Shown: positions 21,992-35,195, counted from the first letter of the stretch. The stretch: 64,000 bases of DNA from Calamus simplicifolius (GCA_900491605.1 UESW01004362.1:588244-652243); one strand, 5' to 3'. The notes: a model not told the origin generated them from the letters alone. Numbers and translations are program-made.

Positions 21992-22909
21992 TGATGTGGC
22001 TGATCGTTAGAGTTAATCGTGAAGAAATGACGAAGCTTCGTCTGGTCCCGCTGGGTGACTTCTGCCTCCGAGGTCCCTTCTGCCTCCGAGGTCCCTTCGG
22101 TCTGGGGTCCCTCATCCTCAGCTTTGGACCTGGCACCCCCTCGGCCTCGAGCCTCCACTCCCCTCGGCACTCGGCTGCCACCACGGCCTTGTACGGCCTC
22201 AAGCCCCGGCTCTTCCGGAAGCTGCCGAGCCCCCCTCGGCCATGCAAGTGAACAGTGCCATGCAAGCACTCTATAATCAATGCTCTGAGGGACAGCTGGC
22301 TTCAACTCCAAACTTCATCCTCTGCCCCAAGGCTGCACCTTGGGCCAACGTGGCTAACTTTATCACCTATCACTGCCTGCGCAGGACAACCAAAAAGGTG
22401 ACGTAGGGGACATGTCTGGCAAGCGCCGTAATGGTCGGCCGCCCTGCAGCAGCCTACGACAGCTATCAAACCAAAATAGCACCTACCAACTAGCTGCAGC
22501 CGCCTACTCTGACGGGACACGGCCTGCAGCCTGACACATCAGGTGGAGCGTCATTATGGAGCCTCAACCACTCAAGCCAGACAAACTCTAAGCATTTATA
22601 AAATGGGTAAGAGGGACCCTCGACGAGGTAACTAAGAACAAACTCATCCCACTCCAAAACGCTCATTCTTGCTCATAGAGAGCACGGCTCTAAGCCTCTC
22701 TCTCTCTCTCTCTCTTTCGAGCTTCCTCAAGCTCACGATTGTTGCCCATAGCACTAACTTGAGCATCGAAGGGTTCCCATCGAAATCTCCGGCCCCGAGA
22801 CTTGTTTGCAGGCCCACAGGTGCAAGAAGCTCGCTGGAGGATCCCGGGCTCGCTGGAGGAGGCGACCGGACGCTCGCCGACATTCGAGGACGGTGATTTG
22901 GCGTCAACA
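21992..22909 (+). repeat. 5' LTR of the LARD-like element
   Basis: 918 bases. Shares with the 3' LTR CTTCGGTCT, ACACCCCCTCGGCCTCGAG-type repeats, the ACAGCTGG..TCAACTC..AAACTTCATC block, CATTTATAAAATGGGTAAGAGGGACC (probable TATA region) and a (CT)n run (22695-22717) in the likely leader. It is shorter than the 3' LTR because it has fewer CTCGGCCTC repeats. Confidence 0.88.
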
Positions 22910-22973
22910 GATTGGCACGCCAAGTAGGGGGATCAGCGATGCTAGCTTGCAGATCTCATCCCCTTTAATCAAA

Positions 22974-23406
22974 ATGGTGGATCAAAACAATGGTGAAGAC
23001 GTGAACCCAAGCAACTTCCGCCGGTCACGCTGGGGGGCATGCTCAACGAGCAGAGCAGCAGGAGGCCATCTCTCTGTTCCACCATCACCACCAGTTCAGG
23101 ATGTTCAGGCAAAGCACCGTGCCACCCACTCTGCAAGTTCAAACATCCATGGCAGCTGCCCAAGAGCTACGGGAGCAATATCCCGTGGCCTCACAGCAGC
23201 AAACAAGAGCCCACGCTTCTCCTTTAGTTGCTGCTCAAGCCAGCCATCATCCATCCGGTGGGAGATCTCCCCAGCGAGAGAGTCACCACCATCATATTTC
23301 TGAGGCTCATCAGCAAGAGCAGGCTCAAGCTATCAGAAAAGCCCCTCCAAGCTCATCAACAAACGCCACAAACGTGAAGCCCCCCAAACGAAGTAGAAGA
23401 AGATAA
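22974..23406 (+). pseudogene. Gag N-terminal-like fragment of the LARD-like element
   Basis: Starts at ATG 22974 (MVDQNNGED) soon after the primer site. It continues through two frameshifts into QSSRRPSLCST and then STVPPTLQVQTSMAAAQELREQ with Gln/His/Ser-rich sequence up to 23406. Composition and position suit a degenerate gypsy-type gag leader segment. No nucleocapsid knuckle or enzymatic domain follows. Function of the fragment is unknown. Confidence 0.45.
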
Positions 23407-23646
23407 ATCTCTCCAACAAAAAGCTAAGTACACTACACTTTGAGAAAGTTTTCTTTTCATTAGTGTCTGAACGCATAATAGGAAACCAACAAAATAAACC
23501 ATTCAAAAGGCTCTCAACGGTCCTGTGATCATAAGGTCACCCCCAGACCGGCCGCGAAACCCCCGCGGCGGTTCAAAACCTATGGTTCCAATGACCTCGA
23601 GCCACCCTTCGGGCCAGCCACGAAACCCTCGAGGCAGTTTCGAAGG

Positions 23647-25028
23647 TGTTGGCCTAGATGGCAACCCAAGAGGGGGGGTAATTGGGTTCTTAAAAAAATT
23701 TTAACCTTTTAAAATATTGGCTTTGGAATAAAAGATTAAGTGCAATAAATAAAGCACAAAAAAGAGATAGAGAGAGAAATCAAGCACGGCAAACACAAAG
23801 ATTTTATAGTGGTTCGGTGTATCCAACACCTACGTCCACTCCCAAGTTCACTTGGGTCCACACTATAATCTCTTGATTACAGTCGAGTTGTTTTACAAGC
23901 TCACAACTCAAAACTTGTTGTTTTCCCGGGATCACAACGAACCCAGCCGGTTTTCGGGCTCACCAGCACAAAACCCAAACACAAGCTAATCCTAGCTTGT
24001 CCCGAGGTATACTACCTCCACTAATTCAATCCCCTGATTGAATTAGCAAAAACAAAAAAATAAGTTTACAATACAAAAGCTCCTCAAATGAGCAAATATT
24101 CAAATAAATAACAAGGTTAGAAAAGCCTGTTTGAAGAGATTGGATTTGAGCTTTTCTTCTTTTCTTCTTTTCCTCTTCTCCTTTGATGTTGAATCAGGCC
24201 TCAGCTCAGATTCTTCACAAATGTTGCAGATGAGAAGTTGAGGGCTTTTCTTTTTTCTTCTTTTTGGAAAATCCTTGATTTTTCTTTGAATGCCTTGGAT
24301 TTCTCTTTGAGCTTTCTGGAGTTGATGGATTTGAACTTTGATCTTTCCTCTTTGATTTCAGGCTCAAGACTTCTTGGATTTTTGATTTTTTTTTTCTCTT
24401 TTTTCTTTTTTTTTTTTCAAACGGATCCCCTTTTTATAGATGGTGAAAATAGCCGTTGGAATGTACCTGGAACCAACAAAAATATAGCCGTTAGAAGTTA
24501 GGTAAAAAATATTACCGTTGAGCTGATCTGGCATTTTAAAATCCGTTCCTGACAGGTTGGAGTCGGCTCCAACTTTTCAGGTGTCGGCTCCAAGTCGGGT
24601 ATCCAAAAATAGAAAGTAAAAGTTCGTTGAGGAGTCGGCTCCGAAAAAGTTAGTGTCGGCTCGCGGGGTCGGCTCCAAAAACTGTAAGTGTCGGCTCCAG
24701 AGAAGTCAAAAACTTCTGTCTCGGGAGTCGGCTCCAGACACTGTAAGTGTCGACTCCGAAACTCTGGGTGTCGGCTCCGAAACTCTGGTGTCGGCTCCGA
24801 CCGTGCCAAAAATCAGAAATTTGATTGGCCATGGGGTCGGCTCCAGACTTCTAGGTGTCGACTCCAGGTCTGAATTTTGAAACTTACTTTTCATTTGATT
24901 CAAAACTTTCTTTATGCCTTTTGATTGATCAAATATTTTTAAGCCCTGAAACACTTGTTAAATTTATTAGTAACAAAATAATATACTCATGTCTTTATTA
25001 ATCATCAAAATCAATAATTGGGTCAACA
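23647..25028 (-). repeat. 3' LTR of the SIRE-type element
   Basis: 1382 bases. On the - strand it begins TGTTGACCCAATTATTG at 25028. The first 500 bases (U3) contain about twelve copies of GTCG(G/A)CTCC-type words between 24547 and 24867 (+ strand coordinates). The end nearest 23647 carries GGCTCACCAGCAC- and GTCCACTC-rich sequence shared with the other LTR. Confidence 0.9.
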
Positions 25029-25375
25029 ATCTCCCCTTTTTGATGATTATAAAAACATTGAGTATATGCATAGATTAAATCAAAATTTTCAAATTTGATC
25101 CTCATAGGTAAGCTCCCCCTGAATAAGGTAGCTCCCCCTATGAAGTTCAATTTAACAATTGTTCTTCCTTTTTTTTATGTTTGATACCATTTATATCAAT
25201 TTTAGCTCATATTGCCAATGCATATACCTTAACTCTCCCCCTTTTTTGTAATCAACAAAAAGGTAAGAAGAGTTAAGTAAAATGACAAAATTGATAGATC
25301 AAATCAAAAGATATTCATTTCATTTTCATTACATTCAAGTATTACAAAAAGAAACATCAAACTAACTTCATTACA

Positions 25376-26684
25376 TTAAATTTCAAATTCCTTCATTACA
25401 TCAAAAAGTTCTAAGAATCTTTGCAATTCTTCTAAATCTTTCCCATTCCTTCACTTTGAGTCTAACAAATTCTTTCAATCTTCTATCAACAAATGCACAT
25501 GCAGTCATAATTTTGTCTTGAAGCTCAGCATTGCATTTGGAATAGGTCTCAGAATCTCCACAATATCTTTAAGTTCTTCAAATATATTCTTGAGATCATT
25601 CTTAAAGATTCAGCAGAGGAACTAAGAGTGGATTCAATCTTGAATCGATCATCCAAGAATAAAGAGTTTCTTTAAGATTCATAAATATTATCAAACTCAG
25701 TCTTCATTTCTTCCTTCTGAGCAGCAAATAAGACTTTTAAGTTGCTCTAACTGAAGATCTGAAAAACCACAGATGAAAGATGACAAACTGAAGCAGGAGT
25801 AGGAGCCAGGAAAGACTGCTAGGCTCTGGTGAGGATGCCTCACTGATGGACCAGCCTCAGATGGTGCAGAAGTCTAACTCAGGGCTCTCTCATCCAACCT
25901 TTCCTTTCCCATTGCCATTTCTTCACAAATCCCATCCTATGCAAGTAGCCAAACTATAGTAATCAGTGTGCCTAAGGTTCTTTGGGCTCATTTCAGAAAT
26001 ACAACTCCTTGGCTTCTGAAAACCATAGTTAAAATCATGCCATAGGGTAGGAGATCTCCTTTTGCCCCCAGCCTCAGCCATATACCAAATCATCATCCAG
26101 CAAGATTAATAGGCTGACCAGTCAAACACTATCCATACACAATGTCTCGCTCGAGACATACTCAAATCCCGTCTTAGGGAATAAAATCCTACTGCAAATG
26201 TTATGAAGAATCTAATTCCAAGGGCAATTGATTAGCCCTAACTTCTTCAAATTCAAACTTCTCTTCCTAACATCCTTGATAGAGCTCTGACCTCTCACTG
26301 TGAATAAGCAAATCCAGTACAGGAATGCTAAAGATTTCCTAATTTTGAAATGTAAGATGAATCTTTTCCTCTAACAGAGCTACAATCCCACCATCTCCTC
26401 TTGATAAATTGAAATAAAATTCTTTACTAGGGCTGGATAGGTGGGAACATCTAAGAACATACCTTATCCCATCCCTCTTTGATTTGTCTTCCAATTGAAA
26501 AACCCTCGCTCAAAGAAATCAAAATCAACCTTTCTACCCATTGTAATCACTCTCCCGGCTAGGTATCTACCTGAGGAGAGAGGGGGAGAAGTGGGTTGAG
26601 GAATCCTCGCTTGGAGAGGCTCGCGCGGGACGCCTCGTTTTCCTCACGGGAGCTCCAAGCTGATCCTCTCCGCTTAGGTGCCAT
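25376..26684 (-). pseudogene. Third ORF of the SIRE-type element (env-like position), degenerate
   Basis: Lies between RNase H and the 3' LTR, same strand as the element. ATG at 26684 in good context (GGATCAATGGCA) reads MAPKRRGSAWSSREENEAS. After frame changes it continues MGRKVDFDFFERGFFNWK, CSLDVPTYPALVKNF-like sequence, HLTFQ, RILFPKTGFEYV, KEEMKTEFDNIYES and ends ELFDVMKEFEI-stop at 25376. The YPALVK.F block and placement resemble the putative plant-transposon protein found after pol in SIRE-type elements. Intact length would be near 435 residues. Function is unknown; I see no clear membrane segment, so env-like describes position only. Multiple stops and shifts. Confidence 0.5.
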
Positions 26685-27149
26685 TGATCCTTGGAATGGT
26701 TGATTTGAGGGAATTTTTGGGAAGGTTTTGAGAGAGTTTGGAGAAAGTTTGGATTGAGAAGATTGAAATGACGAGGTGTCGACTCTGCCCTAATAAATCA
26801 ATTGGGACCACCAGGTGTCGACTCCCGCAAAGTCGGGTGTCGACTCCAAGTCGCTAACACAGTTAGCGCTCGAACTGGAGTCGGCTCCACTTACGGGTGT
26901 CGGCTCCAAGGTCAGACCGAGAGCGACATGTCGACTCCGGTGTCGACTCCACTGACAGTTTCAGAAAAAAAATGAGTTTCAAACATCTGAAACTTGTCAA
27001 AATTCAATAAATTTTGAAAAATCTTTGGAATATGAAGAATCAAATTGCTCAATGACTAGATAATTGTCCTTAAAATTATGAAAGGAATTTCAAGAAATTA
27101 ATAGAAATCTAGATAGTCATTCCTTAGGTTTCAAAATCATTCCAAAGGG

Positions 27150-30100
27150 TCACAAATCCCTAATTCTCCTCTAAGATAACAAAATCTCTTCACTCAAGGT
27201 TTTGTAAATATATCAGCTAATTTCTTCAGTTAACATAATCAAGACAAATTTCATTATTAGCTACATGTTCTCTTATAAAGTGATATCTAATTTCAATGTG
27301 TTTTGTTCTTGAATGTTGAATTGGATTTTTAGTTAAATTTATTGCACTTGTATTATCACATCTAATAGGAGTTTTATCAAGTGTTATGCCATAATCTTCA
27401 AGTTGTCGCTTAATCCAAAGGATTTGAGCACAGCAACTTCCAGCTGCAACATATTCTGCTTCAGCAGTTGATAATGCAACCGAATTTTGCTTTTTGCTAA
27501 ACCAAGAGATTAAGTTACTTCCTAAAATTGACATGCACCACTTGTACTTTTTCTATCTAATTTACATCCAGCATAATCAGAATCAGAATATGCAATCAAG
27601 TTTAATGTTGAGTCTCTAGAATACCATAATCCTACATTTTTAGTTCCACTTAATATCTTAGTATTCTTTTTACAGCAATTAAGTGAGATTCTTTAGGTTC
27701 AGATTGAAATCTAGCACATAGACAAACAGCAAACATGATATCTGGTCTACTTGCAGTTAAGTAAAGTAGAGATCCGATCATACCTCTATAATATTTTTGA
27801 TCAACTTTCTTACCATCTTCATCTTTGTCCAATTTGCATGAAGGACTCATAGGTGTTCCAAGGGGTTTGATTGATCCATTCCAAACTTCTTGAGAAGTTC
27901 CTTTGTGTACTTTGTTTGGTTGATGAAAATCCCCTCTTTGCTTTGCTTGATTTGAAGTCCTAGGAAGAAGTTGAGTTCTCCCATCATGCTCATTTCAATT
28001 CACCCTGCATTAACTTAGCAAATTCTTGACACAAAAGATTGTTAGTAGCACCGAATACAATATCATCAACATATATTTGTACTACTAATAAATCTTTCTT
28101 TTCTTTTCAAAAATAGTGTTTTATCAACATTTCCTCTTATAAAATCATTTTCAATTAGAAATTTACTTAATCTATCATACCAAGCTCTAGGTGCTTGTTT
28201 TAAACCATATAGTGCTTTGTGCAATTTAAAAACATGATTTGAAAATTCATGATCTTCAAAACCAGGTGGTTGTTCAACAAAAACTTCTCATTTATAAATC
28301 CATTTAAAAATGCACTTTTAACATCCATTTGAAATAAATTGATATTCATATGACATGCAAATGCAAGTAATAATCTAATTGCTTCTAATCTAGCTACAGG
28401 TGCAAAAGTTTCATCAAAATCAATTCCTTCTTCTTGATTATATCCTTTTGCAACTAATCTAGCTTTGTTTCTAATTACTATGCCATTTTCATCTAATTTA
28501 TTTCTAAATACCCATTTTGATCCTATAACAGAATGATCTTTAGGTCTATCAATCCATACATTATTCCTAGTAAATTGATTTAATTCTTCTTGCATAGCTA
28601 ACATCCAATTATTATCTTTTTCAGCTTCTTCAATAGTTTTAGGTTCAATTTGAGATACAAATGCAAGATGATTATTGATATTTCTCATTGATGATCTAGT
28701 TCTTACTCCTTGAGATGGATCACCTATAATCAATTCCTTTGGATGACCATAGGCATATCTCCAATCTCTAGGAAGATCTACATCATTATGATTAGTATCA
28801 ATAACATCAACCTAGGTGAATCATCTTTAGCTTCTTGTTCATGATCTGAAGATACATCTATATTTAATTTTTCAATATCTCTTTCTAAATGTTTGTATCT
28901 TCCTCATCATCAATCTTTTCTGAACTTGATGCTAAAGATTCATCAAAAACTACATGAATAGATTCTTCTACAATTAAGTTTTCTTGTTAAATACTCTATA
29001 GGCTTTACTAGTTGTTGAATATCCTAAGAATATGCCTTCATCAGATTTTGCATCAAATTTTCCTAGATTATCTTTACCATTATTATGAATGAAACATTTA
29101 CAACCAAATGCATGAAAATAACTAATGTTTGGTTTTCTATTATTCCATAGTTCATAAGGAGTTTTCTTAAGATTGGCCTAATTAGGCTCTATTAAGAATG
29201 TAACATGCCGTGTTATAGCTTCCGCCCAAAAGTACTTTGGTAGGTTGCTTTCACATAGCATGGTACGGGCCATGTCTTCTAAAGTTCTATTTTTTCTTTC
29301 TACACTCCATTTTGTTGTGGTGTTCTAGGTGCAGAAAAATTATGATGAATGCCATTTTCAATGCAAAAGTTTTCAAATAAATGATTTTCAAATTCAGTGC
29401 CATGATCACTTCTAAGAGACACTATGGTGTTGTTTTTCTCATTTGTGACTTTCTTGAAGAATTTCAAAAATATTGAGAAAGTCTCATCTTTATGAGCTAA
29501 AAATAATACCCAAGTGTATCTAGAATAATCATCTACAATCACAAGACCATATTTCTTTCCTCCTAGACTAGTGGTTCTAGTAGGTCCAAAAAGGTCCATG
29601 TGAAGTAGCTCAAGTGGCCTAGAAGTGGAAACAATATTTTTAGATTTGAAAGAGTTTCTAGTTTGTTTTCCAAATTGACATGCATCACAAATTTTGTTAT
29701 TTTCAAAATCTAGTTTGGAAGTCCTTTTACTAAATCCATTCTAATTAATTTTGAAATTAGGTGTGTGCTTGCATGACCTAATCTACGATGCCATAACCAT
29801 CCAATCTCATTCATATTAGCATTATTAGCAACTAAGCAATGATTACTAGTAGACAAATTGTCTAAATCAATCAAGTATACATTGCCATTTCTATTTCCAG
29901 TAAATACAATGCTATTATCAATGGGATTAGAAACAGTGCAGATAGAAGCTTCAAATGATACTTTGAAACCTTTATCACACAATTGGCTAATACTAATTAA
30001 TTATGCTTTAAACCATTAACATAAAACATTTTCAATAAATGTGGAGGGAGTTATTTGAATTTTACCAAACCCATGATTTGGCCTTTGCCATTGTCACCAA

Positions 30101-31853
30101 ACGTAACAACTCCTCCTCTTTTGCTTTCAAGGGTGATGAATTGATCCTTGTCACCCGTCATGTCTTGAGCAGCCACTATCAGATACCACTTTCGCTTTGA
30201 TCTTTTGGCCAAGACACTCCTGCAAAAATGATCAAGTCTTATATTTAGGTACCCAAGCCTTCTTGGGTCCTTCATGGTTAGTAGCAATAAAGATTGTTCC
30301 TTTGGAACCCATATTTTCTTTCCTTTACTACTTAAATTCTTGTTAATTTTCTTAAAATTACATTCAAAGGATTGTCCCTTTCTTGTTACAATAATGACAT
30401 GAAACATCATTTTTATTTGTTCTTTTCTAAAGAAGTTTTTGACAACTTTTGTTTTATGTTAGGCCTATAACCTAATCCAGCCTTATCAAATATAGCTCTT
30501 TGATTACTCAATAATAAATTAAGTTTTTCAGAACTATATGTAAATTTATCAACTATATTTTATATTTATCAACTTCTTCTTTAATTATCATTTTCATTGA
30601 AATTGATCCTTTTTCTTTCAAATTCATTTTCAGATTTCAATTTTTCAACTCATGAGTAAGATTATCTTTTTCTTTTTAAGTGTTAAATCATTTTTCTTTA
30701 AAGATTTAAGTTTTCATTTTTCAAAAATTTTTTTCTTTTTCAAATTTTAAAATCATTACTAATTCATTAAAGCTCAATAATTCATCAAATGCAAATTCAT
30801 CAGGGTTTCAGAACTTACCTCGTCGTCGTTCGCCATAAAGCAAATGTTGCAACTTCCTTTTGTTCCTTCCTCGGAAGAGGATTCTTCACTGTCACTCCAG
30901 GTTGCAACATAGCCTTCTTCTTTTTCTTGTAGGCTTTCTTTAATTGAGGACAGTCATATCTAAAGTGCCCTGGTTTCTTACACTCATAACAAATTAAGGG
31001 GTCTTTTTCTTTTTCTTTGTCCTTCTCTTTTCTTTTTCTCCTTCCATTTTGTTCCAATTTTTTCTTGTGGAAGGGTCTCCTTCTTTGCATGAATTTCTTA
31101 AATTTTCTAGCAAGAGAGCAGTCTCTTCATCATCATCATATCACTGCAGCTCTCTCACTTTCTGCAGCTTTAAGAGCAATTGTCTTCTTCTTCTTGACTT
31201 CCTCCTCTTGATGTTGCTTCATGGTTAGCTCATGGGTCATCAAGGATCCAAGTAGCTCCTCCAAAGGTAAAACATTTAAGGTCCTTGGCTTCTTGGATTG
31301 CAGTCACCTTTGCTTCCCATGATCTTGGAAGTGACCTAAGAATTTTACGAACAAGTTCAGAGTTAGTATAGGTCTTGCCAAGACTTTTCAGACCATTTAC
31401 AATATCAGTAAATCTAGTGTACATGCATGTGATGGTTTCAGTTTGTTCCATGCTAAACAATTCATACTTATGCACTAAGAATATTATTTTAGATTCTTTA
31501 CTTGATTAGTACCCTCATGGGTAACTTCTAATCTATCCCAAATTTCTTTTGCGGAAATACATGTAGAAATTGATTAAATTCATTAGCATCTAATGAACAA
31601 TATAAAACATTCATGGCTTTAGCATTGAGCTGAGCCATTTCCTATCATTTCATTCCAATCCCTTTCGGGCTTAGGAACTATGCCATCAATTCTAAGTGGG
31701 TGTGTGTGGTCCATTAATATAACTCCATAATTCATAATCAAGTGCTTGAATAAATATTTTCATTCTAGCTTTCCAATATAATTAGTTTCCATTAAACAAA
31801 GGAGGTCTATTAGTAGAATGACCTTCAAAAGATGAACTAGCTTGAGCTGCCAT
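27150..31853 (-). pseudogene. Gag-pol polyprotein of the SIRE-type copia element, frameshifted
   Basis: Gag starts at 31853 (MAAQASSSFEGHSTNRPP). CCHC knuckle CYECKKPGHFRYDCP at about 30947-30989. Protease region near 30180 reads KWYL-(shift)-DMTGDKDQF, so the catalytic D-S-G lies in a broken frame. Integrase 29300-29700: HMDLFGPT, VDDYSRYTWV, SLRSDHGTEFEN, PQQNGV. RT 28041-28733: ARLVAKGYNQEEGIDFDETF, QMDVKSAFLNG and YVDDI (about 28048-28062). RNase H 27160-27850: STAEAEYVAAGSCCAQ and HIEIRYHFIREHV, then LADIFTKPL-like sequence. At least six frameshifts or stops separate these blocks. Confidence 0.85.
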
Positions 31854-31913
31854 TTGGATCTTTAGCTCTTGATCGTTGATCAAATTCAAATGAGCACTTG
31901 CTCTGATACCAAT

Positions 31914-33396
31914 TGTTGGCCCAGATGGCAACCCAAGAGGGGGGGGTGAATTGGGTTCTTAAAAAAAAAATTTAACCTTTTAAAACGATTGGCTTTGGAA
32001 TCAAAAAATTAAGTGCATAAATAATAGCCACAAACAAAGAAATAGAGTAAGACAATCGAAGCACGGCAAACACAAGGATTTTATAGTGGTTCGGTGTATC
32101 CAACACCTACGTCCACTCCCAAGTTCCACTTGGGTCCACACTATAATCTACTAGATTACAGTCGAGTTGTTTTACAAGCTCACAACTCAAAACTTGTTAT
32201 TTTCCCGGGATCACAACGAACCCAGCTGGTTTTTCGGGCTCACCAGCACAAAACCCAAACCCAAGCTAATCTAGCTTGTCCCGAGGTATACTACCTCCAC
32301 TAATTCAATCCCCTGATTGAATTAGCAAAAACAAATAATAGAGTTTACAATAACAAACAGCTCCTTAAATGAGCAAATATTCAATGTAAATAAACAAGGT
32401 TAGAAAAGCCTGTTTGAAGCAGATTGGATTTGAGCTTTTCTTCTTTTCTTCTTTTTTCTTCTCCTTTGAGATGTTGAATCAGGCCTCAGCTCGGATTCTT
32501 TACAAATATTGCAGATGAGAAGTTTAAAAAATCAGAACAGAGCTTTTGGCTCCTTTTTCTTCTTTTTGGGAAATCCTTGATTTTTGACTTTGAATGCCTT
32601 GGATTTCTCTTTGAGCTTTCTGGAGTTGATGGATATGAACTTTGACTCTTTCCTTTTGATTTCAGGCTTAAGACTTCTTGGATTTTTGATTTTTTTTCAC
32701 TCTCTTTTTCGTCCCCTTTTTCCCTTTTTTTTTTAAACGGACGAATCCCCCTTTTTATAGATCCATAGGTGAAATATTGCCATTGGAATGTACCTGGATA
32801 GATTGTCCATACAGAAAATATAGCCGTTAGAAGTTAGGTAAAGAAAATATTACCGTTTGAGCTTATCTGGCATTTTGAAAATCTGTTCCTGACAGGTTGG
32901 AGTCGGCTCCAACTTTTCAGGTATCGGCTCCAAGTCGGGTAACCAAAAATAGAAAGTACAAAGTTTGTTGAGGAGTCGGCTCCAAAAAGTTAGTGTCGCT
33001 CGCTGCATTCGGGAGTCGGCTCCGAAAAACTATAAGTGTCGGCTCTAGAGAAGTCCAAAAACACGTTCTGTTCTCGCATTGGAGTCGGCTCCAACACTGT
33101 AAGTGTCACTCCAAAACTCTGGGTGTCGGCTCCGAAACTCTGGGTGTCGACTCCAGACCGTGCCAAAAATCAGAAAGATATTGATTGGCCATGGGGTCGG
33201 CTCCAGACCTTCTAGGTGTCGACTCCAGGCTCTAAATTTTGAAACTTACTTTAGGCATTTGATTCAAAACACGTTTCTTTATACCTTTTGATTGATCAAA
33301 GATTTTTTGCCCTGAAACACTTGTTAAATTTATTAGTAACAAAGTGAATATACTCATGTCTTTTATTAAACATCAAAATCAATAATTGGGTCAACA
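31914..33396 (-). repeat. 5' LTR of the SIRE-type element
   Basis: 1483 bases, about 100 longer than the 3' LTR because of many small scattered insertions (for example around 32790-32815 and 33060-33080) rather than one block. Same ends and the same GTCGGCTCC word cluster (about 32900-33225). Confidence 0.9.
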
Positions 33397-33401
33397 GAAG
33401 G

Positions 33402-35195
33402 AGCTTGATGGCATCGCGGCTAACAGATACCACTCGGTCCGGCTAGGATACGCCCCTGAATCGGTTCAAATCCCTAACAGCCCGTACCCGCTCGAGTCAC
33501 CTCTCGGACCAGCACACAAACACTCGAGGCAATTTTATTTTAGCCTCCGTGGCTCTATTTCTGCTTTGGCAATTTTATTGCAGCCTCAACAGCTTTATCT
33601 CTGCCTCAGCGACATCATCTAAGTCGGCCTCCACCCCAATCGGCCTCGGCTCCCCTCGGCACTCGGCTGCCCCCTTGGCCTCTTACAACCTTCAGCTCCA
33701 AAGCTCCATCGGCCTGGCTCCCCTCGGCACTCTGTTGCCCCCTTGGCCTCATACAGCCTCCAGCTCCAAAGCTTCATCGGCGTCGGTCCCAGTCAGCCTC
33801 GGCCCTAGTCGGCCTCAGCTTCCCTCGGCACTCGGCTGCCCCCTTGGCCTCATACGGCCTCCAGCTCCCAAGCTCCATCGGCCTCGGCCCTAGTCGGCCT
33901 TGGTCACAGTCCGCCTCAGCCCCAGTCGGCCTTGGTCCCAGTTAGCCTCGGCCCTAATTGGCCTTGCTCCAGTCGGCGACTTAAAGCTCAGAGAGCCACC
34001 GTTTTCCGCCCAAGTAGCCTTCTCTCCTACGGACGCGACACGGAGGAAGGCCCAAGTAAGGGCAGCGGTACCTCCACTCCAACCAACTTGATTCCCTAGG
34101 GGGCAGACCACCAACGGGCGGAAGTGCTCAAGTCCGCAGAAGGAAAACAGGGGTGCCGCAAGAGCTAAGTATGCTACACTTAAGACAGTTTCTTTCATTG
34201 ATACTTAAAAATGTCATGCAAGGTAGACCGACTCTGCATCGGCATTCAAGACCAACCTCGCGTTAGCATCTCAAGCCTGAGGCCAGCTCGGCACCAAAGC
34301 CCGAGGTCAGCTCAGCACCAAAGCTCGACTTCATGTCGGCACCAAAGCCCGAGGCCAGCTCGGCACCAAAGCCTGACTTCGCATCGGCACCAAAGCCGAG
34401 GCCAGCTCGGCACCAAAGCTCGAGGCCAGCTTGGCACCAAAGCCCGACTTCGCGTCGGCACCAAAGCCTGAGGCCAGCTCGGCACCAAAGGCCAAAGACT
34501 AACTCCAACGTCAGCAGCAAAGATCGTTGGCGCAAAGAAAAAGGCACCTGACGACTCTCAGCTCTCAGGTCACCCTCCGGGGTTAAAGGCTCCCGAGCAT
34601 GGTCCTATCTCAGCGACTCTCGGGTCACCCTTCGAGGTTCAAAAGGCTCTCGACGGCCTCAACTTTGCCTCAGCAGCTTCGTCATAGCCTCAACGGCTTC
34701 ATTTCAGCCTCAACGGCTTCAACTCTATATCAGCGGCCAACGGCTAATCGGTAATACCTTTGTTTAAATTATACACTTGCAACATATTACTGGTCACTTT
34801 CATCCATCAAGAAGCTCCAAACAACTCACAGCTGGGAGAGGCCAACTCCCCAGCTCACAGTTGACGGGCACCCCCTCGGCCTCGGACTTCTCCCTCGGCC
34901 TTGGCTCATCCAAGGGCATGAACAGTGCTTGGCCATCTCAGCCTTGGCCATCTCGGCCTCGGCCATCTCAGCCTCGGCCTCGGCCATCTCAGTGCTCGGC
35001 CATCTCAGCCTCGGCCTCTGCAAATCAGATGGATGACAGTGGCTGCCCCATCGTATCCCCCAAATTGTCCGCGCGAAATTGTCGCGCCCAAGGACAATGC
35101 CCATCGGCAGCAGGTGGGGATTACCCACTTTGGAGGTGACACCCCTTTCGCCTCATTGGAGTGGGCCCGCTTCGTCTCAAGGGCGAGGGGAAATC
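33402..35195. repeat. Internal 3' region of the LARD-like element: GCCTCGG/GCACCAAAG minisatellites
   Basis: Non-coding, CpG- and C-rich. Three ~69-base units beginning CGGCCT.GGCT(C/T)CCCTCGGCACTC at 33641, 33710 and 33810 (a 32-base spacer precedes the third). A 24-base unit (CCCGAGGCCAGCTCGGCACC followed by AAAG) is repeated about ten times at 34272-34492. A 15-base CATCTCAGCCTCGGC unit repeats at 34925-35020. Long ORFs here are by-products of the repeats. Confidence 0.8.

Larger units (their letters stand above)
23647..33396 (-). mobile_element. SIRE/Maximus-type Ty1/copia retrotransposon with 1.4-kb LTRs, nested in the LARD-like element
   Basis: Perfect GAAGG target duplication (23642-23646 and 33397-33401). 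LTRs are 23647-25028 (3') and 31914-33396 (5'), both with ends TGTTGACCC...GGCCAACA on the - strand. The primer site complementary to methionine tRNA (GCTCTGATACCA on the + strand, 31900-31911) abuts the 5' LTR. The polypurine tract (CATCAAAAAGGGGAGA on the - strand) abuts the 3' LTR. Order on the - strand: gag, protease, integrase, RT, RNase H (31853 to about 27150), then an extra ORF (26684-25376). Long LTRs, gag starting MAAQASSS and an ORF after RNase H fit the SIRE lineage. All frames are broken, so the copy is not autonomous now. Confidence 0.88.

Noticed and set aside
34211..34551. Repetitive ORFs with Gln/Pro/Ser (e.g. SAPKPEA repeats) as a novel repeat protein
   Set aside because: They follow a 24-base minisatellite in the LARD-like element, open on both strands, with no start or stop conservation.
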